Source: Alphaproteobacteria bacterium
GTDB lineage: Bacteria > Pseudomonadota > Alphaproteobacteria > Geminicoccales > Geminicoccaceae
Length of the DNA stretch: 64,000 nucleotides
Assembly: GCA_027045875.1 (NCBI GenBank)
Contig: JALUAG010000076.1
Coordinates: 1 to 64,000, forward strand
Reading direction: 5' to 3'
Shown here: in pieces, positions 21,874-31,174 of the stretch
Position numbering within the stretch: the stretch's first letter is position 1
Layout of the letters: the number at the start of each line of letters is the position of its first letter
Notes under the pieces: model-generated
Told to the model about the DNA's origin: nothing
What the model saw: the letters and a program-made list of their open reading frames with translations, nothing else
Database searches by the model: none
Position numbers and translations under genes: made by a program

Positions 21874-23118
21874 GTGGAATCCCGTTCCCATCTTCTTTCG
21901 GTGATGCGCCGGCCGGGCGCCGCGCGTCTCTGGATGGCCGGCATCGCCGTGAGCGTGATGCGCTGGCTGGAGATGCTGGCCTTCAGCCTCTTCGCCCTCG
22001 CGGAGACCGGCTCGGCGCTGGTCGTTTCCCTCACCGTCTTCGCCCGCATGCTGCCGCTCTTGTTCCTGGGCGGGATCGCCTCCTCCCTGGCCGAGCGGCG
22101 CGACCGCCGCGCCACCCTGCTGGTCGCTCTCGGCACCATGCTGGCCAGCGCCGCGGCCCTGTTCGCGGCCGCTCTCGGCGATCTGCTGAACGTGCCGCTG
22201 ATCATGCTGGCGGCGGTGCTGGGCGGGGTCTTCTGGGCGGTGGAGACGCCGCTTCGCCGCACCATGCTGGCCGAGGCCGGGGGCATGGAGCGGATCGGCC
22301 AGAGCATGGGCCTCGAGATCGCCACCAACCAGCTCACCCGCCTCACCGGCGCCGTGATGGGCGGCACCATCATCGCCTTCCTCGGCCTCGGCGGCGTCTT
22401 CCTTTCCGGTATCCTGCTCTATGCCGGCGCCATCCTGCTGGTCCTCGGCCTGCCCCACAGTCGACCGTCGCGTGCGGCCGCGCGGGGCCCGCGCGAGATC
22501 CTGGCCGGTCTCATGGAGAGCGTGCGCGAGGCGCGCCGCTCCGAGCTGCTCACCGGCAGTCTCCTCATCTCGGCGGTCTTCAACCTCTGGGCCTTCCCCT
22601 ATTTCGCGCTGGGACCGGTGGTGGGCCGGGAGGTACTGGGGCTGGGGCCGAGCGGCATCGGCCTGCTCATGGCGATGGAGCCGCTCGGGGCGTTGCTCGG
22701 CTCGGTGTTCATCGCCGCCCGGCTGCGGCCCGCCCTGTTCGCGCCGCTCTACGCGTTGAGCCCCATCGTCTTCGTGGTCGGTACCACCCTGCTCGCCGGC
22801 GCCGCCTCCGTTCTCGTCGCCCATGCCGCCCTCTTCGGTGCCGGGCTCGGGATGGCGGCCTTCGCGGTGATGCAGATGATCCTCCCCATCTATGCCGCAC
22901 CGCCCGAAATGCGGGTACGGATGGTGGGACTGATGGCCATGACCATCGGCGTGGCACCGCTGGGCTTCGCCCACGCCGGCCTGCTCGCCGAATGGCTCGG
23001 GGTCCAGAATGCGCTGCTCGTGCTGGCCGCCGAGGGCACCATCGCCACCCTCCTCGTGCTGCTGCGCTATCCGGCACTGCTGACGACCCGGCTGCGTCCC
23101 GCGCGGGGTGACCACTGA
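21874..23118 (+). CDS. MFS transporter, MFS_3/EntS-like exporter
   Basis: The 414-residue membrane protein has about 12 hydrophobic segments. The loop after the second segment (SSLAERRDRRATLL) is the MFS motif A region. The overall type resembles the MFS_3 group that includes the enterobactin exporter EntS. The substrate cannot be read from sequence, and there is no siderophore gene nearby. The frame opens with GTG at 21874; an ATG at 21904 (MRRPGAARLW) would drop ten residues and keep all membrane segments. It has its own candidate promoter. Confidence 0.85.
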   Translation: MESRSHLLSVMRRPGAARLWMAGIAVSVMRWLEMLAFSLFALAETGSALVVSLTVFARMLPLLFLGGIASSLAERRDRRATLLVALGTMLASAAALFAAALGDLLNVPLIMLAAVLGGVFWAVETPLRRTMLAEAGGMERIGQSMGLEIATNQLTRLTGAVMGGTIIAFLGLGGVFLSGILLYAGAILLVLGLPHSRPSRAAARGPREILAGLMESVREARRSELLTGSLLISAVFNLWAFPYFALGPVVGREVLGLGPSGIGLLMAMEPLGALLGSVFIAARLRPALFAPLYALSPIVFVVGTTLLAGAASVLVAHAALFGAGLGMAAFAVMQMILPIYAAPPEMRVRMVGLMAMTIGVAPLGFAHAGLLAEWLGVQNALLVLAAEGTIATLLVLLRYPALLTTRLRPARGDH

Positions 23119-23221
23119 GCGGCTTTTCGCGGACCGCCGGTTTGGCGTATGACGAAACGGCACGACCCGCAGGCGGCGCCGGCCCGCGGGCCGTGGCGCA
23201 GTTCGCTCGGGAGGAAACCGC

Positions 23222-24583
23222 ATGCAACCTTGGCTTTGCCTGGCTCTCGCCCTTTCCCTGCCGCTCGCGGCGGCGGGATCGCAGCGGGCTCTCGCCCAGG
23301 AGCCGGCCACGCCACCGGCCGCGGCCGGCACGGAAGGGGCCGAGGTGGACGAGATCCAGGCCCTGATCGAGCGCATGCGCAGGAAGGTGGAGGACATGAA
23401 CAGGGCCGCTGCCGAGCGCGACAAGGCCCTGCAGTTCCTCGAAAAGCAGGTCGAAGAAGCGACCAGGGTCATCGGCACCACCACCCAGACCACCGAGGCC
23501 CTGCGGGAGAAGACGACCGCCCTCAGCAGCGAGCTCGAGGACATCGCCCAGGCACGCGACGAGCTCTCGAGCGCGGTGAGCGAGCGCGAGCAGCTCTTGA
23601 CGGCGCTCGAGCAGCGGGTGGCCGCCCTCACCGACATGCTCGGTCTCGACCGGCCCGACCGCTACAAGCTCGGCGACAGTCTCGAGGCACTCGGCGCCCG
23701 GCTCGACTCCACTCTCAAGGAGCGGGACGAGCTCGCCGCGCGGCTGGCCGAGGTGGAACGGCAGCGGGCTACGCTGGAAGAGCAGCGGGCCATCCTCGAG
23801 GAACGTCTCGCCGGCCTCGAGCGGGAAGGGCGCCGACGCGAACAGGAGGCCCGGCAGCGGATCGCCGAGCTCGGTCGCGAGATCGAGGATCGCGAGGCGC
23901 GGCTGGCGGAGCTCGAACAGCGGCTCGGCGTCGGTCAGGAGCGGATCCGGGCGATGAACGAGGAGATCGCCCGCCTGAACCGCCAGCTCGCGACCCTCAA
24001 GGATCTCCTCGGCAGCCTCGATCAGAAGCTGCAGGAGGCGGATCTGCGGAACAAGCGCCAGCAGACGCGGATCGCCGATCTCACGCTCCGCCTCAACGCC
24101 GCCCTCGCCAAGCAGGTGGAGGAGCTCAGGGAGTACCGCTCCGAGTTCTTCGGCCGCCTCAAGAAGGCGCTCGGGGACCGTCCGGACATCAAGATCGTCG
24201 GCGATCGCTTCGTCCTGCAGGCGGAACTCCTGTTCCCTTCGGGCTCCGCCAATCTCGACCCGGCCGGCGAGGCGGAGCTCGAGAAGGTAGCGGAAAGCCT
24301 CAAGGAGGTGATGGCCACCATTCCGCCGGATATCGACTGGGTGCTGCGGGTCGACGGCCACACCGACAAGGTGCCGCTCCGCCCCGAATCCATCTACCGT
24401 TCCAACTGGGAGCTCTCCACCGCCCGGGCGCTCACCGTGGTGGAGTTCCTGATCGACCACGGGATTCCGCCGGAGCGGCTGGTGGCCGCGGGCTTCGGCG
24501 AGTACCAGCCGATCGATCCGGGGGACAGCGAGGAGGCCTATCGCCGCAACCGCCGGATCGAGTTCAAGCTCACCGAACGCTAG
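23222..24583 (+). CDS. Exported coiled-coil protein with C-terminal OmpA peptidoglycan-binding domain
   Basis: The 453-residue protein starts with a signal peptide (about 1-26, cleavage likely after RALA). From residue 40 to about 300 it is an almost unbroken Glu/Arg/Leu/Ala coiled coil with heptad character. The end (about 335-450) is an OmpA/MotB domain: FPSGSANLDP, VDGHTDKVPL, NWELSTARA and the final NRRIEFKLTER. It probably spans periplasm to peptidoglycan as a rod. The ATG has AGGA ahead of it. It lies between an exporter and a nucleoside hydrolase, and its function there is unknown. Confidence 0.85.
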   Translation: MQPWLCLALALSLPLAAAGSQRALAQEPATPPAAAGTEGAEVDEIQALIERMRRKVEDMNRAAAERDKALQFLEKQVEEATRVIGTTTQTTEALREKTTALSSELEDIAQARDELSSAVSEREQLLTALEQRVAALTDMLGLDRPDRYKLGDSLEALGARLDSTLKERDELAARLAEVERQRATLEEQRAILEERLAGLEREGRRREQEARQRIAELGREIEDREARLAELEQRLGVGQERIRAMNEEIARLNRQLATLKDLLGSLDQKLQEADLRNKRQQTRIADLTLRLNAALAKQVEELREYRSEFFGRLKKALGDRPDIKIVGDRFVLQAELLFPSGSANLDPAGEAELEKVAESLKEVMATIPPDIDWVLRVDGHTDKVPLRPESIYRSNWELSTARALTVVEFLIDHGIPPERLVAAGFGEYQPIDPGDSEEAYRRNRRIEFKLTER

Positions 24584-24592
24584 GAGGACGGC

Positions 24593-25525
24593 ATGCCGCC
24601 CCGGGCCATCATCCTCGACTGCGATCCCGGTCAGGACGATGCGGTGGCGATCTTCCTCGCCCTCGCCTCGCCCGAGGAACTCGACGTCCTGGCCGTCACT
24701 ACCGTGGGCGGCAACGTCCCCCTGGCGCTGACCGAAGCCAACGCGCGGCGGGTGGTGGAGGCGGCGGGAGCGTCGGTGCCGGTCCACCTCGGCTGCCCAC
24801 GGCCGCTGCTGCGGCCGCTCGAGACGGCCGAGCACGTTCACGGCGAGACCGGCCTCGACGGTTCCGGGCTGCCGCCTCCGCAACGACCGCCCGCGCCCGG
24901 TCATGCGGCGGACGTCATCGTCGAGCTGGTGATGGGCCGCCCGCCCGGCAGCGTCACCCTGGTGCCGACCGGGCCCCTCACCAACATCGCCCTGGCACTC
25001 GTCAAGGAGCCGGCCCTGGCCGAGCACCTCGCCGGCATCGTGCTGATGGGCGGCGCCATCGGCCTCGGCAACATCACCCCGGCGGCCGAGTTCAACTTCT
25101 ACGTCGACCCCCATGCGGCGGACATCGTGTTCCGCTCGGGGGTGCCGATCACCATGTTCCCGCTCGACGTCACCCACAAGGTGCTGGTCACCCCGGAGCG
25201 GCTCGAGCGGATCGACGCCCTCGGCACGCCCGCGGCGCGGGCGGTGGCGGGCATGCTCGACTTCTACCGTCGCCACGGCCGCACCGGCGGCGCCGAGGAC
25301 GGCCCCCTGCACGACCCCTGCACGATCGCCTGGCTGATCGCGCCCGAACTGTTCTCCGGCCGCGAGTGCCATGTGGCCATCGAGACCGTGAGCCCCCTCG
25401 GCCTCGGGCGCAGCTACGTCGACTGGTGGGGCAGCGGGGACGGACCGGCCAACGCGCTGGTCGTGAACGAGGCCGATGCCGAAGGCTTCTTCGATCTGCT
25501 GGTGGAGCGGCTGGCCCGCCTCTGA
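24593..25525 (+). CDS. Inosine/uridine-preferring nucleoside hydrolase
   Basis: This enzyme cleaves nucleosides to ribose and free base for salvage or catabolism. The 310-residue protein has the calcium site DCDPGQDDA (Asp9, Asp11, Asp15, Asp16), then VTTVGGN, the central LVPTGPLTNIALAL, MGGA and FNFYVDPHAAD, and the later HDPC motif near residue 239. The ATG is ten bases after the OmpA-like stop with GAGGA ahead. Free pyrimidine bases released here could be degraded by the catabolic cluster at 33-45 kb. Exact nucleoside preference cannot be called. Confidence 0.93.
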   Translation: MPPRAIILDCDPGQDDAVAIFLALASPEELDVLAVTTVGGNVPLALTEANARRVVEAAGASVPVHLGCPRPLLRPLETAEHVHGETGLDGSGLPPPQRPPAPGHAADVIVELVMGRPPGSVTLVPTGPLTNIALALVKEPALAEHLAGIVLMGGAIGLGNITPAAEFNFYVDPHAADIVFRSGVPITMFPLDVTHKVLVTPERLERIDALGTPAARAVAGMLDFYRRHGRTGGAEDGPLHDPCTIAWLIAPELFSGRECHVAIETVSPLGLGRSYVDWWGSGDGPANALVVNEADAEGFFDLLVERLARL

Positions 25526-25535
25526 GCCGATCGCT

Positions 25536-26549
25536 TCAGGACTTCGGCTGCTGCTGGGTGATGCAGTGGATGCCGCCGCCGCCCGCCACCAAATCCAGCA
25601 CGTCCACCTGCACCACCTCGTGCTCGGGGAAGGCGGCGGCGATGACGCGGTACGCCGTCTTGTCGGCGGCGTCGTCGAAGGCCGGCATCACGATGCCGCC
25701 GTTGGCGACGTAGAAGTTGACGTAGGAGGTGGTGAGCAGCACCCCCTCGCGACGTTCGCGCGGCCTGGGCATCGGCAGCTCGATGATCTCGAACGAGCGT
25801 CCGCGCGCGTCCGTGGCCTGCTTCAGGACCTCGAAATTGGCCTCCAGCGCCTCGTGGTGGGGCCCGCCGGGTTCGTCCCGTGCGGCCAGCACGACACCCG
25901 GGCGGACGAAACAGGCAAGGTTGTCGACATGGCCCCGGGTCTCGTCGTCCACCATGCCCCGCGGCAGCCAGATCACCCGCTCGACGCCGAGGCAGGCGGC
26001 CAGCTCGGCCTCCACCTCCTCGCGGCCGAAGCCGGGGTTGCGGGCCGGATCGAGGGCCGCCGGCTCGCACACCAACGCCGTCCCCTCGCCGTCCACCGAG
26101 ACGTTGCCGCCCTCGAACACGAGCTGGGACTCGAAGCTGCGCGCCTTCACATGCTCGAGGATACGCCGCGCGAGCTGGGCGTCCTGGGCGTAGTCCTGGT
26201 AGAGCTCGCCCCAGCCGTTGAAGCGCCAGGCGACACCACCGAGCCTCCGCTCCCCGTCGAGCAGGAAGGTGGGACCGGTATCGCGCACCCAGCTGTCGTC
26301 GTGGGTCATCGGCAGCACCGAGACGCCCTTGCCGAGATAGAGGGAGGCGTCGGCGGCGAGATCGGGACGGACGATCATCGTCACCGGCTCGAATTCGGCG
26401 ATCGCCGCCGCCACCTGGGCGACCACGCGGCGCGCCGCCTCGAGATTGCCCTCCCAGATCGCGTCCCGGCAGGGCCATGCCATCCAGCAACGGGCATGCG
26501 GCCACCACTCCGGCGGCATCGCGAAACCGAGATCCCGCGGTCGCTCCAC
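25536..26549 (-). CDS. aguA: Agmatine deiminase
   Basis: AguA hydrolyses agmatine to N-carbamoylputrescine and ammonia, linking arginine to putrescine. The 337-residue guanidino-modifying enzyme has MPPEWWPHARCWMAWP near the start, DDSWVRDTGPTF, FEGGNVSVDGEG, HVDNLACF and the catalytic Cys329 in GGGIHCITQQQP. The GTG at 26549 gives the residues that normally precede the PEW motif and has GGAGG six bases ahead; an ATG at 26519 is possible. The partner N-carbamoylputrescine amidase (AguB) is not in the window. It is divergent from ridA. Confidence 0.94.
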   Translation of the reverse strand: MERPRDLGFAMPPEWWPHARCWMAWPCRDAIWEGNLEAARRVVAQVAAAIAEFEPVTMIVRPDLAADASLYLGKGVSVLPMTHDDSWVRDTGPTFLLDGERRLGGVAWRFNGWGELYQDYAQDAQLARRILEHVKARSFESQLVFEGGNVSVDGEGTALVCEPAALDPARNPGFGREEVEAELAACLGVERVIWLPRGMVDDETRGHVDNLACFVRPGVVLAARDEPGGPHHEALEANFEVLKQATDARGRSFEIIELPMPRPRERREGVLLTTSYVNFYVANGGIVMPAFDDAADKTAYRVIAAAFPEHEVVQVDVLDLVAGGGGIHCITQQQPKS

Positions 26550-26668
26550 CCTCGGCCTCCATCTCCTGCGCGTTCATGTTCAGGTTGCGACATCCCCGCG
26601 AGCATGGCAACCACGGCGTAGCCATCCGGGCGCCCTCGGCGCCACGCTTCGAGCGGGGAGGAGCCGCC

Positions 26669-27136
26669 ATGACCAGTGCCATCGAACGCCGCCTCGGGGA
26701 ACTCGGCCTCGAGCTGCCCGAACTGCCTGCACCCGCCGGCAACTACGTGCCCTGCGTGCGCACGGGCGACCTCCTCTTCGTCTCCGGCCAGGTGCCCATG
26801 GTCGACGGCCGCATCGTCGTCGCCGGCCGGCTGGGGGAGGATGTGGGGATCGAGGAGGGGCAGCGGGCGGCGCGGATCTGCGCCCTCAACATCCTGGCCC
26901 AGGCGAAGGCGGCACTCGACGGCGATCTCTCGCGGCTCGCCCGCTGCGTCAAGCTCGGCGGCTTCGTCGCCTGCACCGCCGACTTCAGCGACCATCCCAA
27001 GGTGATCAACGGGGCCTCGGACCTGATGGTCGCGGTGATGGGCGAAGCGGGAAGGCACGCCCGGTTCGCGGTCGGGGCGCCGGCCCTGCCGCTCGGCGCC
27101 GCGGTCGAGGTCGAGGCGATCTTCGCGCTCTCCTGA
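26669..27136 (+). CDS. RidA family (YjgF/YER057c/UK114) protein
   Basis: The 155-residue protein belongs to the RidA fold; archetypal members deaminate reactive enamine/imine intermediates made by PLP enzymes. Visible landmarks are GDLLFVSGQVPMVDG, the central AARICALNILAQAKAAL helix, VKLGGFVACTADFSDHPKVING and the closing AVEVEAIFAL. The length and N-terminal extension suggest one of the longer Rid subgroups rather than classical RidA, so the activity is uncertain. The ATG follows GGGGAGGAG. The next gene starts within four bases of the stop. Confidence 0.9.
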   Translation: MTSAIERRLGELGLELPELPAPAGNYVPCVRTGDLLFVSGQVPMVDGRIVVAGRLGEDVGIEEGQRAARICALNILAQAKAALDGDLSRLARCVKLGGFVACTADFSDHPKVINGASDLMVAVMGEAGRHARFAVGAPALPLGAAVEVEAIFALS

Positions 27137-27139
27137 CGG

Positions 27140-28318
27140 GTGACGGCAACGGGCTTGCGTCTGCTCGGCCCCGTCGCGGGCATCGAGGCGGCACGCTGGG
27201 ACGCGCTCGTTCCCGGAGGCCATCCGTTCCTCCGCCACGCCTTCCTGTCGGCACTCGAGGAGAGCGGCTCGGCGGCGATCGCGAGCGGCTGGCAACCCCT
27301 CCACCTGGTGCTCGAGACGGCCGGGGAACCGCGGGCCGCGGTGCCGCTCTACGCCAAGAGCCATTCCTGGGGCGAATACGTGTTCGACCACGGCTGGGCC
27401 GAGGCCTGCGAGCGTTCCGGCGGGCGCTACTATCCGAAACTCCTGGCGGCGGTGCCCTTCACGCCGGTGCCGGGACCGCGCCTGCTGACCGGGGGCGACA
27501 GGCACCTCGCGAAGACACTCGTTGCCGGGCTCGTCGAAACCTGTCGGGCCCTCGACCTCTCCTCCGTCCACGTCAACTTCTGCACCGCGGAGGAGGCGCG
27601 GTGGTTCGAGGCCGCGGGCTGGCTGCTGCGCCGCGGCATCCAGTATCACTGGCAGAACCGCGGCTATCGCGACTTCGCGCATTTCCTCGCCGGGCTGCGG
27701 AGCGGCCGCCGCAAGACCATCCGCCGCGAACGCCGCGAGGCGGCGGAAAGCGGGCTCGAGATCCGGACGCTGACCGGCGCCGAGGTGACGCCCGAGGTCA
27801 TGGAGTCCTTCCACCCCCTCTATCTGGCGACCGTCGACCGCCGCTGGGGCGGCGCCTATCTGACGGCCCCCTTCTTCCGCCTGCTGGCCGAGCGCATGGC
27901 CGCATCCCTGGTGCTGGTGACGGCGCGGGAGAAGGGCCGGCTGGTGGCCGCCGCCCTCAACCTCCGCGACGGAGAGGCGCTCTACGGCCGCCTGTGGGGG
28001 AGCCTCGAGAGCCACCGTTTCCTGCACTTCGAGCTCTGCTACTACCGGGCAATCGACTTCGCCATCGCCCACCGTCTGCGACGGGTGGAGGCGGGTGCCC
28101 AGGGAGAGCACAAGCTGCTGCGCGGCTACGAACCGGTCTGGACCTGGAGCGCCCACCACATCCGCGACACCGGGCTGGCGGCGGCCGTCGCCCGCTTCCT
28201 GCGGCACGAGACGCGGCTCCTGCGGCACCGTTTCGCGGAGCTCGAAAGGCTCCTGCCCTACCGCCACGCCCCTCAGGACGACAGCAGGATGGCGTCCTCG
28301 GGACGGAAGGAGAGGTAG
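27140..28318 (+). CDS. COG3146-type (DUF482) predicted N-acyltransferase
   Basis: The 392-residue protein looks like the COG3146/DUF482 group of FemAB/GNAT-like acyltransferases. Landmarks are [57 protein letters not shown], the [16 protein letters not shown] region and [25 protein letters not shown]. The acyl donor and acceptor are not known for this group. The start is GTG at 27140, three bases after ridA, so they are probably one operon. Its 3' end overlaps the convergent potA-like gene by 46 bp. Confidence 0.85.
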   Translation: MTATGLRLLGPVAGIEAARWDALVPGGHPFLRHAFLSALEESGSAAIASGWQPLHLVLETAGEPRAAVPLYAKSHSWGEYVFDHGWAEACERSGGRYYPKLLAAVPFTPVPGPRLLTGGDRHLAKTLVAGLVETCRALDLSSVHVNFCTAEEARWFEAAGWLLRRGIQYHWQNRGYRDFAHFLAGLRSGRRKTIRRERREAAESGLEIRTLTGAEVTPEVMESFHPLYLATVDRRWGGAYLTAPFFRLLAERMAASLVLVTAREKGRLVAAALNLRDGEALYGRLWGSLESHRFLHFELCYYRAIDFAIAHRLRRVEAGAQGEHKLLRGYEPVWTWSAHHIRDTGLAAAVARFLRHETRLLRHRFAELERLLPYRHAPQDDSRMASSGRKER

Positions 28319-29355
28319 CAGGGGTCGCCTTCGCGGAAGGAAGGTTCCTCCCGTCGCGAGCGATTGTGGCGGATGCAGACGAGGCGCCGGCCCCGGGCCT
28401 CGACGAAGACGCGGCTGTGATCACCGAAGTAGGCGATCTGGCCGACCCTGCCGGCGATCGTCACCCTCCCCTCCTCCGGCGGCACCGCCGAGACCCGCAT
28501 CTTCTCGGGCCGCACGGCCACCGCCACCACCTTCTCCGGCGGCCGTTCGTCGGGCAGCGCGAGCTCGCCGATGCCGTCCACCGCGAGCCGCAGCTCCCCG
28601 TCCCCCGCCGCCACGCGGCGGGCCTCGAAGACGTTCACCTGGCCGATGAAATCGGCCACGAAACGGCTCCGCGGCTGCTCGTAGAGGGTGCGGGGGTCGC
28701 TGATCTGGAGGACCCGCCCCTGGTTCATGACCGCGACATGGGTGGCCATGGAGAGGGCCTCGCCCTGGTCGTGGGTGACGATGACGAAGGTGATGCCCAC
28801 CTCGTGCTGCAGGCGCACGAGCTCGAGCTGCATCTCCTCCCGGAGCTTGCGGTCGAGGGCCGACAGGGGCTCGTCGAGGAGCAGCAGCTTGGGCCTCTTG
28901 ACCAGCGCCCGGGCCAGCGCCACCCGCTGCTTCTGGCCGCCGGAGAGCTGGTCGGGACGGCGCCGTTCGAAGCCCGACAGGCGGACCATCCGCAGCGCTT
29001 CGCCGACGCGCCGCTCGATCTCCGGTCGCGGCACGCCCGTCACCTTGAGGCCGTAGGCGACGTTCTCGGCCACCGTCATGTGGGGAAAGACGGCGTAGGA
29101 CTGGAACACCATGTTGACCGGCCGCCGGTTGGGCGGCACGCCGGCCATCTCCTCGCCGTCGATCAGGATGCGCCCCTCGCTCGGCTGCTCGAAACCGGCC
29201 AGCATGCGCAGGAGCGTGGTCTTGCCGCAGCCCGAGGGGCCGAGCAGGGCGAAGAAGGCGTTGCGCGGGATCTCGAGCGACACCGCGTCGACGGCGGCGA
29301 ATTCGCCGAAGCGCTTGGTCAGCCCCTCGATGCGGACGATGGGTATCCCGCTCAT
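28273..29355 (-). CDS. potA: Spermidine/putrescine-type ABC transporter ATPase
   Basis: The 360-residue ATPase has Walker [10 protein letters not shown] near residue 40, the Q-loop [12 protein letters not shown], signature LSGGQKQR, Walker [13 protein letters not shown], and the H-loop His in [10 protein letters not shown]-terminal TOBE-like regulatory region (about 280-360) follows, as in PotA/PotG. It powers import by the two permeases encoded just upstream. Its ATG overlaps the preceding permease stop (ATGA). The exact polyamine cannot be called from the ATPase. Confidence 0.92.
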   Translation of the reverse strand: MSGIPIVRIEGLTKRFGEFAAVDAVSLEIPRNAFFALLGPSGCGKTTLLRMLAGFEQPSEGRILIDGEEMAGVPPNRRPVNMVFQSYAVFPHMTVAENVAYGLKVTGVPRPEIERRVGEALRMVRLSGFERRRPDQLSGGQKQRVALARALVKRPKLLLLDEPLSALDRKLREEMQLELVRLQHEVGITFVIVTHDQGEALSMATHVAVMNQGRVLQISDPRTLYEQPRSRFVADFIGQVNVFEARRVAAGDGELRLAVDGIGELALPDERPPEKVVAVAVRPEKMRVSAVPPEEGRVTIAGRVGQIAYFGDHSRVFVEARGRRLVCIRHNRSRREEPSFREGDPCYLSFRPEDAILLSS

Positions 29356-30191
29356 TCCTTCCCCTCCCCGCGGACCGGCGCCTGCATGCGCATGGCGATC
29401 ACCGTCAGCAGCAGGGTGATCGCGATCAGCACCGTGGAGGCGGCATTGACCTCGGGCGTGGCGCCGAACCGGACCATGGAATAGATCTTGATCGGGAAGG
29501 TGATGGTCTCCGGCCCGCTCGTGAAAAAGGTGATGACGAAGTCGTCGAGGGAAAGCGTCATCGCCAAGAGCGCCCCGGCGACGATGCCCGGCTTCAGGAA
29601 GGGGATCATCACGTAGCGCAGGGTCTGCCATTCCGAGGCGCCGAGGTCCTTGGAGGCCTCCTCGAGGGAGCGGTCGAAACCTTCGAGGCGCGCCCGGACC
29701 ACCACCGCCACGAAGGGGAAGGAGAAGGCGATGTGCCCGATCACGATGGGGGTCAGGCTGGCGGGCCAGGGAATGCCGCTCATGAGACCGATGCTGCTGA
29801 AGAACACCAGCAGCGACACACCCATGCAGATCTCGGGAATGACGATGGGAAGGGCGTTGGCGCCCTCCACCACCGGCTTGCCCGGAAACCGGAAGCGCCA
29901 CAGGGCGAGGGCGAGGAGGGTGCCGAGGACGGTGCTGACGAGGGTCGAGAGGAAGGCCACGACGAGACTGTTGGTGAAGGCCTCGATCAGCGAATCGTTG
30001 GCCATCGCCTTGGCGTAGTACTTGGTGGTGAAGCCCCGCCAGACGATGTTCCTGCGGCTGTCGTTGAAGCTGAAGACGACCAGGATGACGATGGGCGCGT
30101 AGAGGAACAGGAAGGTGGCGGCGAGCCAGGCCCGCACCCAGAACCGCCGGGTGTATTCGAGCGGTCCCGGGGCACCCCGCCGCTCAGCCAC
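29352..30191 (-). CDS. potI: Spermidine/putrescine-type ABC permease (PotC/PotI-like)
   Basis: The 279-residue inner-membrane permease has about six membrane segments. Its cytoplasmic EAA loop is visible as [27 protein letters not shown]. The PotC/PotI landmarks VFSFNDSR near residue 40 and [11 protein letters not shown] in the second half support the polyamine assignment. The start is GTG at 30191; the gene overlaps the end of the other permease by eight bases and the start of the ATPase by four. Confidence 0.9.
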   Translation of the reverse strand: MAERRGAPGPLEYTRRFWVRAWLAATFLFLYAPIVILVVFSFNDSRRNIVWRGFTTKYYAKAMANDSLIEAFTNSLVVAFLSTLVSTVLGTLLALALWRFRFPGKPVVEGANALPIVIPEICMGVSLLVFFSSIGLMSGIPWPASLTPIVIGHIAFSFPFVAVVVRARLEGFDRSLEEASKDLGASEWQTLRYVMIPFLKPGIVAGALLAMTLSLDDFVITFFTSGPETITFPIKIYSMVRFGATPEVNAASTVLIAITLLLTVIAMRMQAPVRGEGKE

Positions 30192-31092
30192 GGTACCCTC
30201 TCCGTCCCGCCAGCCAGGCGCGCAGCGCCAGCGCGAGGAAGGTCATGTAGAGGAGCAGGAAGGAAAGGGCCGAACCGAGCGGAATGTTGTTGGCGGCCTT
30301 GAACTGCCGCTCGATGACGTTGCCGATGAGCTGGCTGTCGGGGCCGCCCAGGAGATCGGAAATGAGGAAGGTGCCGAGCGCCGGGATGAAGACGAGGATG
30401 ATGCCGGAGACGATGCCCGGCCAGGCGAGGGGCACGATCACGGAGCGGAAGGTGCGGGCCTGGGAGGCCCCGAGATCGAGGCTGGCCTCGATCAGGGAGC
30501 GGTCGAGCCGCTCGAGGGTCGCATAGAGCGGCAGCACCATGAACGGAAGGTAGACGTAGACGATGCCGAACACCACCGCGGTGTTGTTGTAGAGGAGGGA
30601 GAGCGGCACGAACCGCTCGCCCAGGAGTTCCCCGAGACCGATCGGGGTCAGCAGCGCCTTGGCGCCGGTCCACAGGTACTCGAGACCGAAGTTGAGATAG
30701 CCCTTGGTGCGCAGCACCGCGATCATCGCATAGGTGCGGATGAGCAGGTTGGTCCAGAAGGGCAGGATCACGAGCATCAGGAGCAGGGGCTTCGCGCGGG
30801 CCGGCGCGAAGCTCACCGCCAGCGCCACCGGGAAGCTGATCACGAGACAGATGGCGGTGGCCAGCGCCGCGATCCAGAAGGACTTCCAGAACAGCCCGAG
30901 ATAGATGGGTTCGAGCGCCTGCCGGTAGTTGTCGAGAGTCCAGGTGATGACGATCTCGACCGGCCCCGCCCGCTCGCCGAAGGCCAGCACCCAGACCATC
31001 GCCAGTGGCACCAGAAAGAACAGGAGGAGCCACAGCCCTCCCGGCAGCAGGAATGCCCAGAACACCCAAGGGGCCGAACGCCAACTGTCCAA
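30184..31092 (-). CDS. potH: Spermidine/putrescine-type ABC permease (PotB/PotH-like)
   Basis: The 302-residue permease has about six membrane segments. It shows PotB/PotH features: PFWTNLLIRTYAMIAVL in the middle and the EAA loop EASLDLGASQARTFRSVIVPLAWPGI. The start appears to be TTG at 31092, with GGAAGGG about ten bases upstream; no ATG or GTG fits the N-terminus better. It is first in a three-gene potH-potI-potA run. No periplasmic binding protein gene accompanies it here, which is unusual. Confidence 0.88.
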   Translation of the reverse strand: MDSWRSAPWVFWAFLLPGGLWLLLFFLVPLAMVWVLAFGERAGPVEIVITWTLDNYRQALEPIYLGLFWKSFWIAALATAICLVISFPVALAVSFAPARAKPLLLMLVILPFWTNLLIRTYAMIAVLRTKGYLNFGLEYLWTGAKALLTPIGLGELLGERFVPLSLLYNNTAVVFGIVYVYLPFMVLPLYATLERLDRSLIEASLDLGASQARTFRSVIVPLAWPGIVSGIILVFIPALGTFLISDLLGGPDSQLIGNVIERQFKAANNIPLGSALSFLLLYMTFLALALRAWLAGRRGYRG

Positions 31093-31174
31093 CGGACCGC
31101 CCTTCCGTCCCTACCGACGCCGGCCAGAGAGTGCCGCCGCCTCCACGCTTGTCAACGGCACGTATCCGCGGTCC

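Noticed and set aside
21580-23637. A 685-codon open frame antisense to the MFS gene, and other long antisense frames (for example 6882-8840, 17346-19628, 58042-60819)
   Set aside because: In DNA this GC-rich the reverse strand of a real gene is often open. Their translations are low-complexity (His, Gln, Gly, Arg-rich) with no recognisable motif, while the opposite strand encodes clear families.
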